DNA of 64,000 nucleotides. Source: an uncultured Mailhella sp. Lineage in GTDB: Bacteria; Desulfobacterota; Desulfovibrionia; Desulfovibrionales; Desulfovibrionaceae. The position numbers were made by a program, and so were the translations under genes. How positions within the stretch are numbered: the stretch's first letter is position 1; the number at the start of each line of letters is the position of its first letter. The notes beneath the pieces were generated by a model. It was not told the DNA's origin. It saw only the letters and a list, made by a program, of their open reading frames with translations, and did no database searches. Below are positions 37,776-45,504 of this stretch, piece by piece. The stretch spans positions 2,435,001-2,499,000 of the forward strand of contig NZ_OZ007001.1 in the NCBI RefSeq assembly GCF_963931295.1, given 5' to 3'.

Positions 37776-38888
37776 ATGGGATTCCTGGAAAGAAACGTAA
37801 ATACCATTTTCATCATGCTCGGAACGGGATGCAACTTTCACTGCCGCTACTGTATGCAAGGTTCCGAATCAGCTGCCGTAAAGCCGCTGCCCACGATCAT
37901 CAATGAAGAGATCTATGATTTTATCGAGGATATTCTCAGACAGCAGGAAGGCGGGATCACTCTGCATTTCTTTGGCGGAGAACCCATGCTGTACTGGGAC
38001 AATATACGGAAGATAGTGGAGCATTTTGAAGATAACGAGAGAGTAGGTTTTTCCTGCATTACCAACGGTTCGCTCATTACGCAGGAGCGGGCGGACTTTA
38101 TGAATGTCCATGATTTTACCGTGACGGTATCGTGGGATGGCGGTTCGACGTCTCTCACGCGCGGACATGATGTTTTCGCCGATAAAAAGCGGAAGAACAT
38201 TCTCTTTTCCCTGAGTCGCCTTGGACTTTCCGGTGTACTTTCTTCCGCCATAACTCCCATGCGTCTGATGGATGATTTTCAGACCATCGACAATGAGTAC
38301 CGTGACTTGTGGAACTACCACCTGCACATAAACATGGATGAACTTTTTGACACAGGCATCGCGGACAAAAGTCTTGTGCACACGGATTACGACGCCATTC
38401 GCGGTGACATGAAAGACATGACGGAAAGCTATTTGCGGAATGCTGAAGCCCCTGCGGATAACGACATCTTTAATAGTATGCTTTATTGTCGTCATACGCT
38501 TGTGCACGATATCGTGATGAATGTTCGTCATTTTGTGAAGAATGGGCACGGCACGAATGGGGGAATCCGCAACCATTTCTCGGTATGCGGCAATGGACTT
38601 TCCGTATTGAACATGGACGTGGCTGGCAACCTCTATTCCTGCCATAACCAGTTCGATGCCATTGGTGACATTCATACTCCGTATTTCACCTACCTGAACC
38701 GCCTTCTCGATGCCGACAGAACCTTCGATTTCTATCGCGAAGAATGCCACGCGTGCGCCGTGTATCCGGTCTGCCGCGGCGGCTGCAAGCTCATAGACGC
38801 CAAGACACGGCATGAATCCTACTGCGCCATGAAAAAAGCCGTGTTTGAGCCTGTGCTGGAGGCGCTCGCGCAATTCGGGAGGGCGTGA
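37776..38888 (+). CDS. Radical SAM/SPASM-like protein 1
   Basis: A 370-residue radical SAM enzyme. The 4Fe-4S motif CxxxCxxC is Cys19, Cys23, Cys26 in GTGCNFHCRYCMQ, and HFFGGEPMLY binds S-adenosylmethionine. The C-terminal cluster Cys324, Cys327, Cys333, Cys337, Cys350 (CHACAVYPVCRGGC) fits a SPASM-type auxiliary site as in peptide maturases. The frame opens at a TTG at 37755; the ATG at 37776 with AGAGAGG upstream is preferred. It follows the large fibre gene by 13 bases and precedes the first Cys-rich gene by 2 bases, the best sign that it acts on that product. Confidence 0.88.
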   Translation: MGFLERNVNTIFIMLGTGCNFHCRYCMQGSESAAVKPLPTIINEEIYDFIEDILRQQEGGITLHFFGGEPMLYWDNIRKIVEHFEDNERVGFSCITNGSLITQERADFMNVHDFTVTVSWDGGSTSLTRGHDVFADKKRKNILFSLSRLGLSGVLSSAITPMRLMDDFQTIDNEYRDLWNYHLHINMDELFDTGIADKSLVHTDYDAIRGDMKDMTESYLRNAEAPADNDIFNSMLYCRHTLVHDIVMNVRHFVKNGHGTNGGIRNHFSVCGNGLSVLNMDVAGNLYSCHNQFDAIGDIHTPYFTYLNRLLDADRTFDFYREECHACAVYPVCRGGCKLIDAKTRHESYCAMKKAVFEPVLEALAQFGRA

Positions 38889-38890
38889 AC

Positions 38891-39184
38891 ATGGCACCGA
38901 ACGGACCCATTGCCCAGACGGAGTTTTCCCCCATCACCGTGGGGACTATCATAAAACATGCCGACTTCGAGGCGATTTCCTCCGCCATCACCAAACTGGA
39001 AGGTTATGCCGCAAATGTGGACAACTGCGGCAACTGTTCTCCGGCCAACTGCTGCCAAAGCCAGTCCTGCCAGAGCCAGACCTGTCAGAGCTGCCAAGGC
39101 TGCCAGACCTGTCAGGGATGCCAGAGTCAATCATGTCAGGATCAATGCAGGAGGCCTTCCAACTGTAGTAACTGCAACTGTTAG
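38891..39184 (+). CDS. Cys-Gln-repeat protein 1, candidate modified-peptide precursor
   Basis: A 97-residue protein. Residues 1-45 lack Cys and end in SSAITKLEGYAANVDNC; the remainder is a Cys-rich tail with 15 Cys, mostly in CQxCQxC spacing (for example CQSCQGCQTCQGC), finishing CSNCNC. The ATG at 38891 has GGGAGG 8 bases upstream and follows the radical SAM stop by 2 bases. The leader-plus-Cys-core layout next to a SPASM-type enzyme resembles RiPP precursors. A disulfide- or metal-rich fibre accessory protein is the main alternative. No known family is recognised. Confidence 0.8.
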   Translation: MAPNGPIAQTEFSPITVGTIIKHADFEAISSAITKLEGYAANVDNCGNCSPANCCQSQSCQSQTCQSCQGCQTCQGCQSQSCQDQCRRPSNCSNCNC

Positions 39185-39192
39185 GTGAATAT

Positions 39193-39531
39193 ATGGCAAG
39201 TGCAATCAAAGCTACAGACTACAATGCGATGGCGGGACGGCTGAACAACCTCTCAAGCATAGAAAAGAAAGGAACGGTAAGTACCATCGCAGAGGTTGCA
39301 GCAGGGGCGATAGCCACAGCGAATCAGTTTACTCTGTTGCAGAGTGCGATCAATAAGCTTGAGGCGTCTTTTTCCGGCAACTGCTGCCAGAGTGTGAACA
39401 ACGACTGTTGCCAAACCTGCCAAGGCTGCCAGACCTGTCAGGGATGCCAGGGCTGCCAGAGTCAATCATGTCAGAGTGTTTCCTGCCAGTCCTGCCAAAG
39501 CTGTCAGAGTCAATGCAACTGTGACTGCTAA
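39193..39531 (+). CDS. Cys-Gln-repeat protein 2, candidate modified-peptide precursor
   Basis: A 112-residue paralogue of the previous gene, 8 bases downstream. It has a Cys-free leader of about 62 residues ending LLQSAINKLEASFSGNC, so the motif SAI(T/N)KLE is shared with protein 1, then a tail with 16 Cys (CQGCQTCQGCQGC, ending CNCDC). A 34-base stretch of the tail is identical in both genes (39091-39124 and 39417-39450), which indicates recent duplication or gene conversion. The N-terminal MASAIKATDYNAMAGRLNNL resembles small phage tail proteins. Confidence 0.8.
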   Translation: MASAIKATDYNAMAGRLNNLSSIEKKGTVSTIAEVAAGAIATANQFTLLQSAINKLEASFSGNCCQSVNNDCCQTCQGCQTCQGCQGCQSQSCQSVSCQSCQSCQSQCNCDC

Positions 39532-39559
39532 TCTAAGAATAATCCAAAGAGAGAGTTGT

Positions 39560-40681
39560 ATGAATCATACGTTGTTCGCGTTTTCCAGTCATCATTCCAG
39601 AGGGGTGCCGAATGGGAGGCAGGATGCGCTTTCCGTTTTTGCCGGAAAAACGGGCTTTTTCTTTCTGCGTGACAGATTCGGCTATCTGAACGCCTTTTCC
39701 CCGTACCGAGTCTATGAACCATGCGAGGAATTTCCTGTATCAACCAGTGTAAAGACTCTGGCGGATATCATGGACGGACGTGCCGAAGAACTTTTGGCCA
39801 GGTCCGGTGCGGAAGGACGACGATTGTCTCTGTTTGTTTCCGGAGGAGTGGACAGCACGGCCATGACCGTAGCCTTTTTGAAGGCCGCCGACGGCAATTT
39901 TGAAAATCTTGCCGTGGTCTATACGAAATACAGCGAGCAGGAGAACCCTGAGTTTTTTGAGCTTCTGAAACGTATGCCCGGGCTTACTCTGAAAAAAGTA
40001 CAGCCGAGTCGCGGACTTGACGACGCACAGGAAGAAGCCATGCGTGATGGCTACGCCGTTACCGGCTGGTGCGCGGATCAGCTTTTCGGAAGCCAGATCA
40101 ATCAGGATATGCCTGACATGTATTTCAGAGACTGGCGGGGGTTCATTTCTACCTCGGAGGCTGTGGAACAGTTTGAAGAGGCGTTCGCGCATTACGGTAT
40201 GCCCATACAAAACTTTGGTGAATTTGCCTGGTTTACGAATTTTTCCTGCAAATATGACTTCGTGAAGTACACGGATGTCATGATTTACGGGAGAGTGACC
40301 GGTCGCATGATTCCGTTTTATGATACGGCCGACTTCAACAGCTGGAGCGTATCAAACTTCGACAGGCTGCATCGATATCCGCAGCATGAGCCGGAACATT
40401 ATAAAAGAGAGCTCAAGGAATATATTTACGCGTTTGACGGGAACAGGAATTACCTTGAAGGAAAGGGAAAGAACCCTTCCTGGAGAATGTGCGACGCTTC
40501 CGACGGAGAATACGCGCAAACGTACCCTGTCATAGCCATAGCGATGGAAAGCCCTTCCGAAGTGCGCGTGGTGAGAAGCGGGGAGTACTTCATTCCTTCC
40601 TGCAATGAATCCGTGAGAAGAAGGGATATGTCGATGAAACTCGCGCTCCTGCGCTCCTACCTGAAAAACGGAGGGGAGTAG
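39560..40681 (+). CDS. Asparagine-synthase-like PP-loop ATPase 1
   Basis: A 373-residue N-type ATP pyrophosphatase. The PP-loop SGGVDS is at 94-99 and a later VTGWCADQLFGSQINQD resembles the GDELFGG region of asparagine synthase. There is no N-terminal glutaminase domain (no Cys2), so it cannot take ammonia from glutamine in the usual way. A conserved N-terminal LRDRFGYLNAF and C-terminal WSVSNFDRLHRYPQHE are shared with two paralogues here. Such ATPases adenylate a carboxylate or amide, as in lasso-peptide cyclases. The start at 39560 has GAGAG upstream; the track to 39476 overlaps the Cys-rich gene. Confidence 0.8.
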   Translation: MNHTLFAFSSHHSRGVPNGRQDALSVFAGKTGFFFLRDRFGYLNAFSPYRVYEPCEEFPVSTSVKTLADIMDGRAEELLARSGAEGRRLSLFVSGGVDSTAMTVAFLKAADGNFENLAVVYTKYSEQENPEFFELLKRMPGLTLKKVQPSRGLDDAQEEAMRDGYAVTGWCADQLFGSQINQDMPDMYFRDWRGFISTSEAVEQFEEAFAHYGMPIQNFGEFAWFTNFSCKYDFVKYTDVMIYGRVTGRMIPFYDTADFNSWSVSNFDRLHRYPQHEPEHYKRELKEYIYAFDGNRNYLEGKGKNPSWRMCDASDGEYAQTYPVIAIAMESPSEVRVVRSGEYFIPSCNESVRRRDMSMKLALLRSYLKNGGE

Positions 40682-40683
40682 CC

Positions 40684-41784
40684 ATGTCGTTTTATGCCAT
40701 GTCGCGTGATTGCATCGTCTGGCCGTTGCTTCCCAAGTATTTTCACACCGATGATGACGCCCTTGCCGTTTACAGCCGCAATTCCAACGGTCCGATTTCA
40801 AGGGACAGGTTCGGCTATCTGAACCGCTTTTCAAAGTGGGATTTGTACCCGGCATCAATTCCGTTTCCGTCTTCAAGTTTTACCGGAACGGTTGACGGCA
40901 TTATGGACAACAGAGCCGGCGAGATTATTGAAATCCTCAAAAAAAGCGGGAGGGACGGGTATATTTTTGTCTCAGGCGGGGTGGACAGCACGGCCATGAC
41001 ATACGCTCTTTTGAATGCCGCCGGCGGAGATATCAAAAATCTTCATGTCATATACACTTCCGCAAGCCTGGAAGAAAATCCGAAACTTTTTGAGTTTTTG
41101 AAGACCACAGGAATCGACCTTGTGGAAGCGCCGGTGAACGGCATATCCGACACGCTCGAAAAGGTGCTTGAACATTCCTACGCCATAACCGGTTTCGCGG
41201 CCGGATATTTCTTCGACAACATTCTTAATGATGATTTTCCCGACTTGTATTTCAAGGACTGGCGACCGTGGGTAAAAGACGATGTGGCCATCGGACAATT
41301 TGAGGAAGCCTTTGCCCACTATGGTCTGCCCATAAGAACGTTTTCGGAATTCGCATGGTTCACAGGGTTTTCCATCAGATATGATCACTCGGTTCATCTT
41401 GATGTTTGCTATTCAGGAAAGATAACGAACAGGTGCATCGGATTTTATGATGTGCCTGAGCTGAACGACTGGAGCGTATCCAACTTTGATAAGCTGCATC
41501 GTCATAGGGAAACGGAAACGAAATATTATAAAGCCGAATTGAAAGATTATATTTACAAGTATAATCACGATAAAGAATATCGCCTGTACAAAGGTAAGAA
41601 GAAGTCGTGGAAATATAAGACTACGAGATTCATAAGGGTAAAACCGCGTCTTATCATCATGGAAAGCCCGGATAGCTGCGTTTCTTTCATCGGGGATAAG
41701 AACCTTGGCTTTTATGAACGCATCCGGGCATACACTTTGCTTTATTCCCAGCACGCCAAAAAATACCGCAAGGAAGAGGTATGA
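40684..41784 (+). CDS. Asparagine-synthase-like PP-loop ATPase 2
   Basis: A 366-residue paralogue of the preceding gene, starting 2 bases after its stop behind GGAGGGGA. The PP-loop SGGVDS is intact at 97-102, and RDRFGYLNRFS and NDWSVSNFDKLHRH are kept. However, the ADQLFG segment found in paralogues 1 and 3 is AGYFFD here, so the second half of the active site differs. Its stop overlaps the start of radical SAM protein 2 (ATGA), so the two are translationally coupled. Confidence 0.8.
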   Translation: MSFYAMSRDCIVWPLLPKYFHTDDDALAVYSRNSNGPISRDRFGYLNRFSKWDLYPASIPFPSSSFTGTVDGIMDNRAGEIIEILKKSGRDGYIFVSGGVDSTAMTYALLNAAGGDIKNLHVIYTSASLEENPKLFEFLKTTGIDLVEAPVNGISDTLEKVLEHSYAITGFAAGYFFDNILNDDFPDLYFKDWRPWVKDDVAIGQFEEAFAHYGLPIRTFSEFAWFTGFSIRYDHSVHLDVCYSGKITNRCIGFYDVPELNDWSVSNFDKLHRHRETETKYYKAELKDYIYKYNHDKEYRLYKGKKKSWKYKTTRFIRVKPRLIIMESPDSCVSFIGDKNLGFYERIRAYTLLYSQHAKKYRKEEV

Positions 41785-42815
41785 AGCCATATCTTTTTGA
41801 TATCGTTGTCGGCTATGGATGTAATTTTCGCTGCAAGTACTGCTTCGAGCAGAACGGCGATACTCCCTATGAAAACTTGGCCATGAGTCCGGAGGTTCTC
41901 GCGCTTGCCTGTGACTACGCAAGGCACGAGCTGGCAAGCATACCTTCCGACATGAAGATGCGCATATGTTTTTTTGGCGGGGAGCCGCTTCTCTATACGG
42001 ACAATATCAACACCGCCATGGAGAACCTTCTTGATACCGACGCGCTCTTCAACATTGTCACCAACGGTTCGCTCATTACTCAGAAAAGCGATCTCTTCCA
42101 GCACTGGAAGGAAATTGTCGGTGACAGATTGCTTGTCAATGTTTCCTACGATTATTCAGAACAGGAGACTTTCCGGCAGAAAGGCAGCTATGAAACAGTG
42201 AGAAACGGAATACGTTTTCTTATGGAAAACGGTATACCTGTGCGGACAATTACCGTTGTTTCTGCCGACAATATAGAAAAATTTCCTGAAATTTTTGTAG
42301 ATTACCAGAATCTTCAGCAAGAGTATCCTAGCCTTTTCGGCGTGCTGAATTTAAACTACGAATCATTTGCATCTCTTTCATGGGAAGATGAGTTGTATCC
42401 AAAGCTCAGGGAGATAGAAGCAATTTCACCCCAAATACAAAGTAGTTCATTCAGGCGTAACGATTCCTGTGGGTTGCGTGGAACCCGTTTCCCCGGCAAT
42501 ATTCATGGAAGACTCCATGCTGGTGTGGATGTAAATGGCGATATTTACCCAGGTTATTCATTCTGTTTCAGCAGAGATGTAGTGAAGAATGCCTGCTATC
42601 TTGGCAGTGTGTATGACGATTTTGCTACGCTTGATGCTTACAGAAAAGAGCTTATTAATACTCTTCCTCAGTATGCTGGAGCGGAATGTATGAATTGTAC
42701 GGTGCGGTGTAACTATTCACCATGGCACACTATTCATACAAATATTAACGAATTCAACGTCAAACCTTCTGACACACTGTGTAAACTTAACGCTTTTTTT
42801 AGAACATATTTATAA
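41781..42815 (+). CDS. Radical SAM/SPASM-like protein 2
   Basis: A 344-residue radical SAM protein with CxxxCxxC at Cys14, Cys18, Cys21 (GYGCNFRCKYCFEQ) and ICFFGGEPLLY. C-terminal Cys303, Cys306, Cys310 and Cys334 suggest a further Fe-S site. The block DVNGDIYPGYSF is shared with protein 3. It is coupled to PP-loop protein 2 by a four-base overlap. It is closer to protein 3 than to protein 1, and lacks the CRGGC element of protein 1. A terminator follows at 42823. Confidence 0.87.
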   Translation: MKPYLFDIVVGYGCNFRCKYCFEQNGDTPYENLAMSPEVLALACDYARHELASIPSDMKMRICFFGGEPLLYTDNINTAMENLLDTDALFNIVTNGSLITQKSDLFQHWKEIVGDRLLVNVSYDYSEQETFRQKGSYETVRNGIRFLMENGIPVRTITVVSADNIEKFPEIFVDYQNLQQEYPSLFGVLNLNYESFASLSWEDELYPKLREIEAISPQIQSSSFRRNDSCGLRGTRFPGNIHGRLHAGVDVNGDIYPGYSFCFSRDVVKNACYLGSVYDDFATLDAYRKELINTLPQYAGAECMNCTVRCNYSPWHTIHTNINEFNVKPSDTLCKLNAFFRTYL

Positions 42816-42822
42816 GCTTGCA

Positions 42823-42851
42823 CCCCGGTGAGAGAACTGATCTCACCGGGG
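42823..42851. terminator. Hairpin after radical SAM gene 2
   Basis: A perfect 11-bp stem (42823-42833 with 42841-42851) and 7-base loop, 8 bases after the gene's stop. The tail is not a strict T-run, so termination may be partial. Confidence 0.65.
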
Positions 42852-42959
42852 AACTTTCGTGTTCGCTGCGTATAATGAATTCCTTACTATGAACACAGTT
42901 ATTTTTGGCCACATTCTTTAATGTCCAAGCAAAAGTACCTGAGGACAAAGGAATTAGGC

Positions 42960-43001
42960 ATGATCAGCATATCCAATAGCACGGAACTGTGGGTGGCATG
43001 A
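42960..43001 (+). CDS. 13-codon leader ORF coupled to the Gly-rich fibre gene
   Basis: ATG to TGA encodes MISISNSTELWVA and its stop overlaps the next start (TGATG). The same ending, SNGTQIWVA with TGATGGCT, terminates the fibre gene at 44662-45462. This therefore looks like the conserved 3' tip of a fibre gene whose body has been lost, now perhaps serving as a coupling leader. Translation is not demonstrated. Confidence 0.4.
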   Translation: MISISNSTELWVA

Positions 43002-43861
43002 TGGCTACTCTCGCTAAGAAAATCTACATCAAAAACTCGGCAGGAACTCAGCAGACGGCACTCATTTATTCCACTACAGGGGAGAGCGGAGTGCCGTATC
43101 TTTCTCTGACGGTGGACGGCGTGCAGGGGTACGCCTGTCTTGTGGGGACCTCTGATGCACGAGCCACGAGCGGGCGGGTGAAGCGCCCTGATGGTAATCA
43201 GTACGCCATAGGCACCAGTGGCACCCCGGACTATGGATACGGGTATTACACATCGAACGGGTCGTTTACTGTTCCTGTCGGTGTGACTATGCTCAGGGTC
43301 ACCTGTGTTGGAGGTGGGGCCGGTGGTATTATCTGGCGAGATAGAGAGCATGGCACCGGAACCATAACGACGAACGGCCAGAATGGAGGAAATACTGTTT
43401 TTGGTTCAGTTGTTGGACAAGGAGCCGTAGCCGCAGTCTGGAAGTACACGAGGGTGCAGACAGGCAGCGATGAGTACGGAACATATTACAGTACAACCAC
43501 AATTTTACAGACAGGAAGTACAGGAACAACGAATTGCGGAGTTTATGGTGGAACCAGTTCCTATTCAGGTGGCGGCGCGGTTCCGCTTTCTCGTATTGAC
43601 GGCACTGTCGTAGGGTATGCCGGAGCTGGTGGTTATGCTGATGGTGATGGACATCCTTTTATTGGACCCGGCGCATCCGGTTATAAAAAAGTTCAGACGA
43701 TTGCAGTTTCACCGGGGCAGGTGATTGGATATTCGATAGGCGGGGGAGGACTGTTTTCTTGGAGCGGTGGCCTCGGCAACGGAGGTAACTCCGGTGGCAA
43801 CGGAGGTGCTCCGGGTAATGCTGGAGCTATTCTTGTCGAATGGGGCAAAGGAATCCAGTAG
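43001..43861 (+). CDS. Glycine-rich phage tail-fibre/tip protein
   Basis: A 286-residue protein. An N-terminal domain (MATLAKKIYIKNSAGTQQTA, then GVPYLSLTVDGVQGYACL) is followed from about residue 85 by a beta-rich domain (FTVPVGVTMLRVTCVGGGAGG) and a Gly-rich C-terminus with GGNSGGNGGAPGNAGA and a final ILVEWG. This pattern is common in phage receptor-binding tips. The second of two adjacent ATGs (43001) is chosen because the remnant at 45462 conserves it. Confidence 0.75.
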   Translation: MATLAKKIYIKNSAGTQQTALIYSTTGESGVPYLSLTVDGVQGYACLVGTSDARATSGRVKRPDGNQYAIGTSGTPDYGYGYYTSNGSFTVPVGVTMLRVTCVGGGAGGIIWRDREHGTGTITTNGQNGGNTVFGSVVGQGAVAAVWKYTRVQTGSDEYGTYYSTTTILQTGSTGTTNCGVYGGTSSYSGGGAVPLSRIDGTVVGYAGAGGYADGDGHPFIGPGASGYKKVQTIAVSPGQVIGYSIGGGGLFSWSGGLGNGGNSGGNGGAPGNAGAILVEWGKGIQ

Positions 43862-43879
43862 CATCAGAAAGGAATGGAT

Positions 43880-44518
43880 ATGTACAAGTACGCTGAAATA
43901 TATGGTGGTCTGGTCAGGGACCTGAAAGAGTCCAATCTTGGTTATACGGAGTTTTGTTCCATATTCGACCCGTCTTCCTACTGGCTGGACGTGACGGGTG
44001 TGGAAGATATTGATATCGGATACGTTATCAAGTTCACGCCTGAACTCGGCACATATTTTGAAGCTCCAGAGCCGAAAGTAGTTGAAGAAACGCTGGAAAC
44101 TAAACGCGCCAAGAGCCTTGAACTTTTGAAAGCACGCTTTGCCGAAGCGGCAGACAAGGCATGGGTCGACTCGTCTCTCGGTTTTCGTGCAAATGCCAAC
44201 GAGACAGCTTACCGCGATGTGGATGGCCTTATTCTGCTTCTTGAAGGGCAAGATACTAAACTTATTCAGTTCTGCGACTATGATAATCTCATGCAGGCTC
44301 TCACACTTGATAAACTCAAGGTGCTCCAAAAAGAAATAGCGCAGAACGGCACGTATCTGTACCAGCAGAAATGGGATTATCGGGACACCATTGAAGGCGC
44401 CGAGACCATGGAAGAGCTTGATACCCTAAGCTTCAGCTTCAAAAACATGAGCTTCATGCCTGCAGACGACAATGGGCAGAATGCTGTTGCTGAAGGCCCC
44501 GTGCATTCTGTAAGCTGA
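43880..44518 (+). CDS. Tail-fibre assembly-type protein (DUF4376-like)
   Basis: A 212-residue protein. A C-terminal helical part with TKRAKSLELLKARFAEAADK and AWVDSSLGFRANANETAYRD, then WDYRDTIEGAETMEELDTL, resembles the DUF4376-type end of tail-fibre assembly proteins, which sit just downstream of fibre tip genes as here. The ATG at 43880 is preferred to 43874 since AAAGGA then lies 6 bases away. A terminator follows at 44549. Confidence 0.65.
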   Translation: MYKYAEIYGGLVRDLKESNLGYTEFCSIFDPSSYWLDVTGVEDIDIGYVIKFTPELGTYFEAPEPKVVEETLETKRAKSLELLKARFAEAADKAWVDSSLGFRANANETAYRDVDGLILLLEGQDTKLIQFCDYDNLMQALTLDKLKVLQKEIAQNGTYLYQQKWDYRDTIEGAETMEELDTLSFSFKNMSFMPADDNGQNAVAEGPVHSVS

Positions 44519-44548
44519 AACCTACCTAGCCATACAAGAATACTACGC

Positions 44549-44582
44549 AAAGTCCTCGGTTATCCGCCGGGGACTTTGTTTT
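44549..44582 (+). terminator. Rho-independent terminator after the fibre-assembly gene
   Basis: An 11-bp stem with one G-T pair (44549-44559 with 44567-44577) and a 7-base loop, followed by GTTTTGTT on the plus strand. It separates the first fibre block from the next. Confidence 0.8.
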
Positions 44583-44661
44583 GTTAGGCCTACAGCATGA
44601 ACGCCTGTTTCTGCAAAAGCAATTATTTAATGTCTTAATCAACTCCGTCTGAGAGGTTATT

Positions 44662-45462
44662 ATGGGACTCCCCTATCCTATAGAAGAAATAGAGAAAATT
44701 AAGGCGGAAGCCGCTAAGCCTGCCACTGCCGCGCCAAAAGCTCCTGGTGCAGCTGATGTCGGTACTTCTGTGAAGTATGCTAGAGAAGACCATGTTCACG
44801 AAATTCAGACATCTGTTTCCGGCAATGCGGGTACTGCTACCAGACTTGCTGCTGCTAGAACCATTTCTCTTACAGGTGACGTAACCGGGTCCAAGGACTT
44901 CGATGGCTCTGCCAATGCAGCCATTACCGCCACACTGGTGAACTCAGGCGTTACTGCTGGGGCATATGGCCCAGATGCCGACGTTACTCCGGCATTCTCT
45001 ACAACGTTCAAGGTTCCTTACATAAAAGTGGACTCCAAAGGACGTGTGACTCAGGCTGCCACACACACGGTGAAACTACCTGCTGCACCCGTGAATATCA
45101 CCGGCAACGCCGCTACCGCCACGAAACTTGCTACTGCCAGAACCATTTCTCTTACTGGGGATGTAACCGGCTCTAAGGATTTCGATGGCTCTGCCAATGC
45201 AACCATTACTGCCACACTGGTGAACTCGGGTGTAGGGGCTGGAAGCTACGGTCCTTCGAGTAACGCTACGCCAGGTTACGGTGCGACATTTCAGGTGCCT
45301 TACTTCACTGTGGACTCCAAAGGGCGGGTAACGGCAGCTTCTACCAAGACTGTGAAGATCCCAGCTGAGCCTGTGAATATCACCGGCAACGCCGCTACGG
45401 CAAGTAAAATCTCCAGTACAGTTCTTACGTTCTCCAACGGTACGCAAATATGGGTTGCCTGA
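44662..45462 (+). CDS. Phage tail-fibre protein with tandem repeats
   Basis: A 266-residue fibre. It has an N-terminal phage motif (GTSVKYAREDHVHEIQT), then two repeats of about 90 residues with ARTISLTGDVTGSKDFDGSA and SKGRVT, the same unit as in the 626-residue fibre at 35882. The C-terminus is FSNGTQIWVA. GAGAGG precedes the ATG. It lacks the chaperone-like end of the large fibre, so it is either a shorter tip or the product of a recombination. Confidence 0.8.
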   Translation: MGLPYPIEEIEKIKAEAAKPATAAPKAPGAADVGTSVKYAREDHVHEIQTSVSGNAGTATRLAAARTISLTGDVTGSKDFDGSANAAITATLVNSGVTAGAYGPDADVTPAFSTTFKVPYIKVDSKGRVTQAATHTVKLPAAPVNITGNAATATKLATARTISLTGDVTGSKDFDGSANATITATLVNSGVGAGSYGPSSNATPGYGATFQVPYFTVDSKGRVTAASTKTVKIPAEPVNITGNAATASKISSTVLTFSNGTQIWVA

Positions 45463-45488
45463 TGGCTGCTCTGGCAAAGAATTTTTGA
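45462..45488 (+). pseudogene. Remnant of a Gly-rich fibre-tip gene start
   Basis: The ATG overlaps the fibre stop (TGATG) and encodes only MAALAKNF before a TGA. These residues match the start MATLAKK of the gene at 43001. The rest of that gene is missing, replaced by the PP-loop gene at 45505, so this marks a deletion or recombination joint. Confidence 0.5.
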
Positions 45489-45504
45489 GTGGGACATGGG
45501 ATAG

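Noticed and set aside
38891..39531. Metallothionein reading of the Cys-rich proteins
   Set aside because: The Cys-free leader of 45-62 residues, the Gln after most Cys and the adjacent radical SAM gene fit metallothioneins poorly. Metal binding is not excluded.
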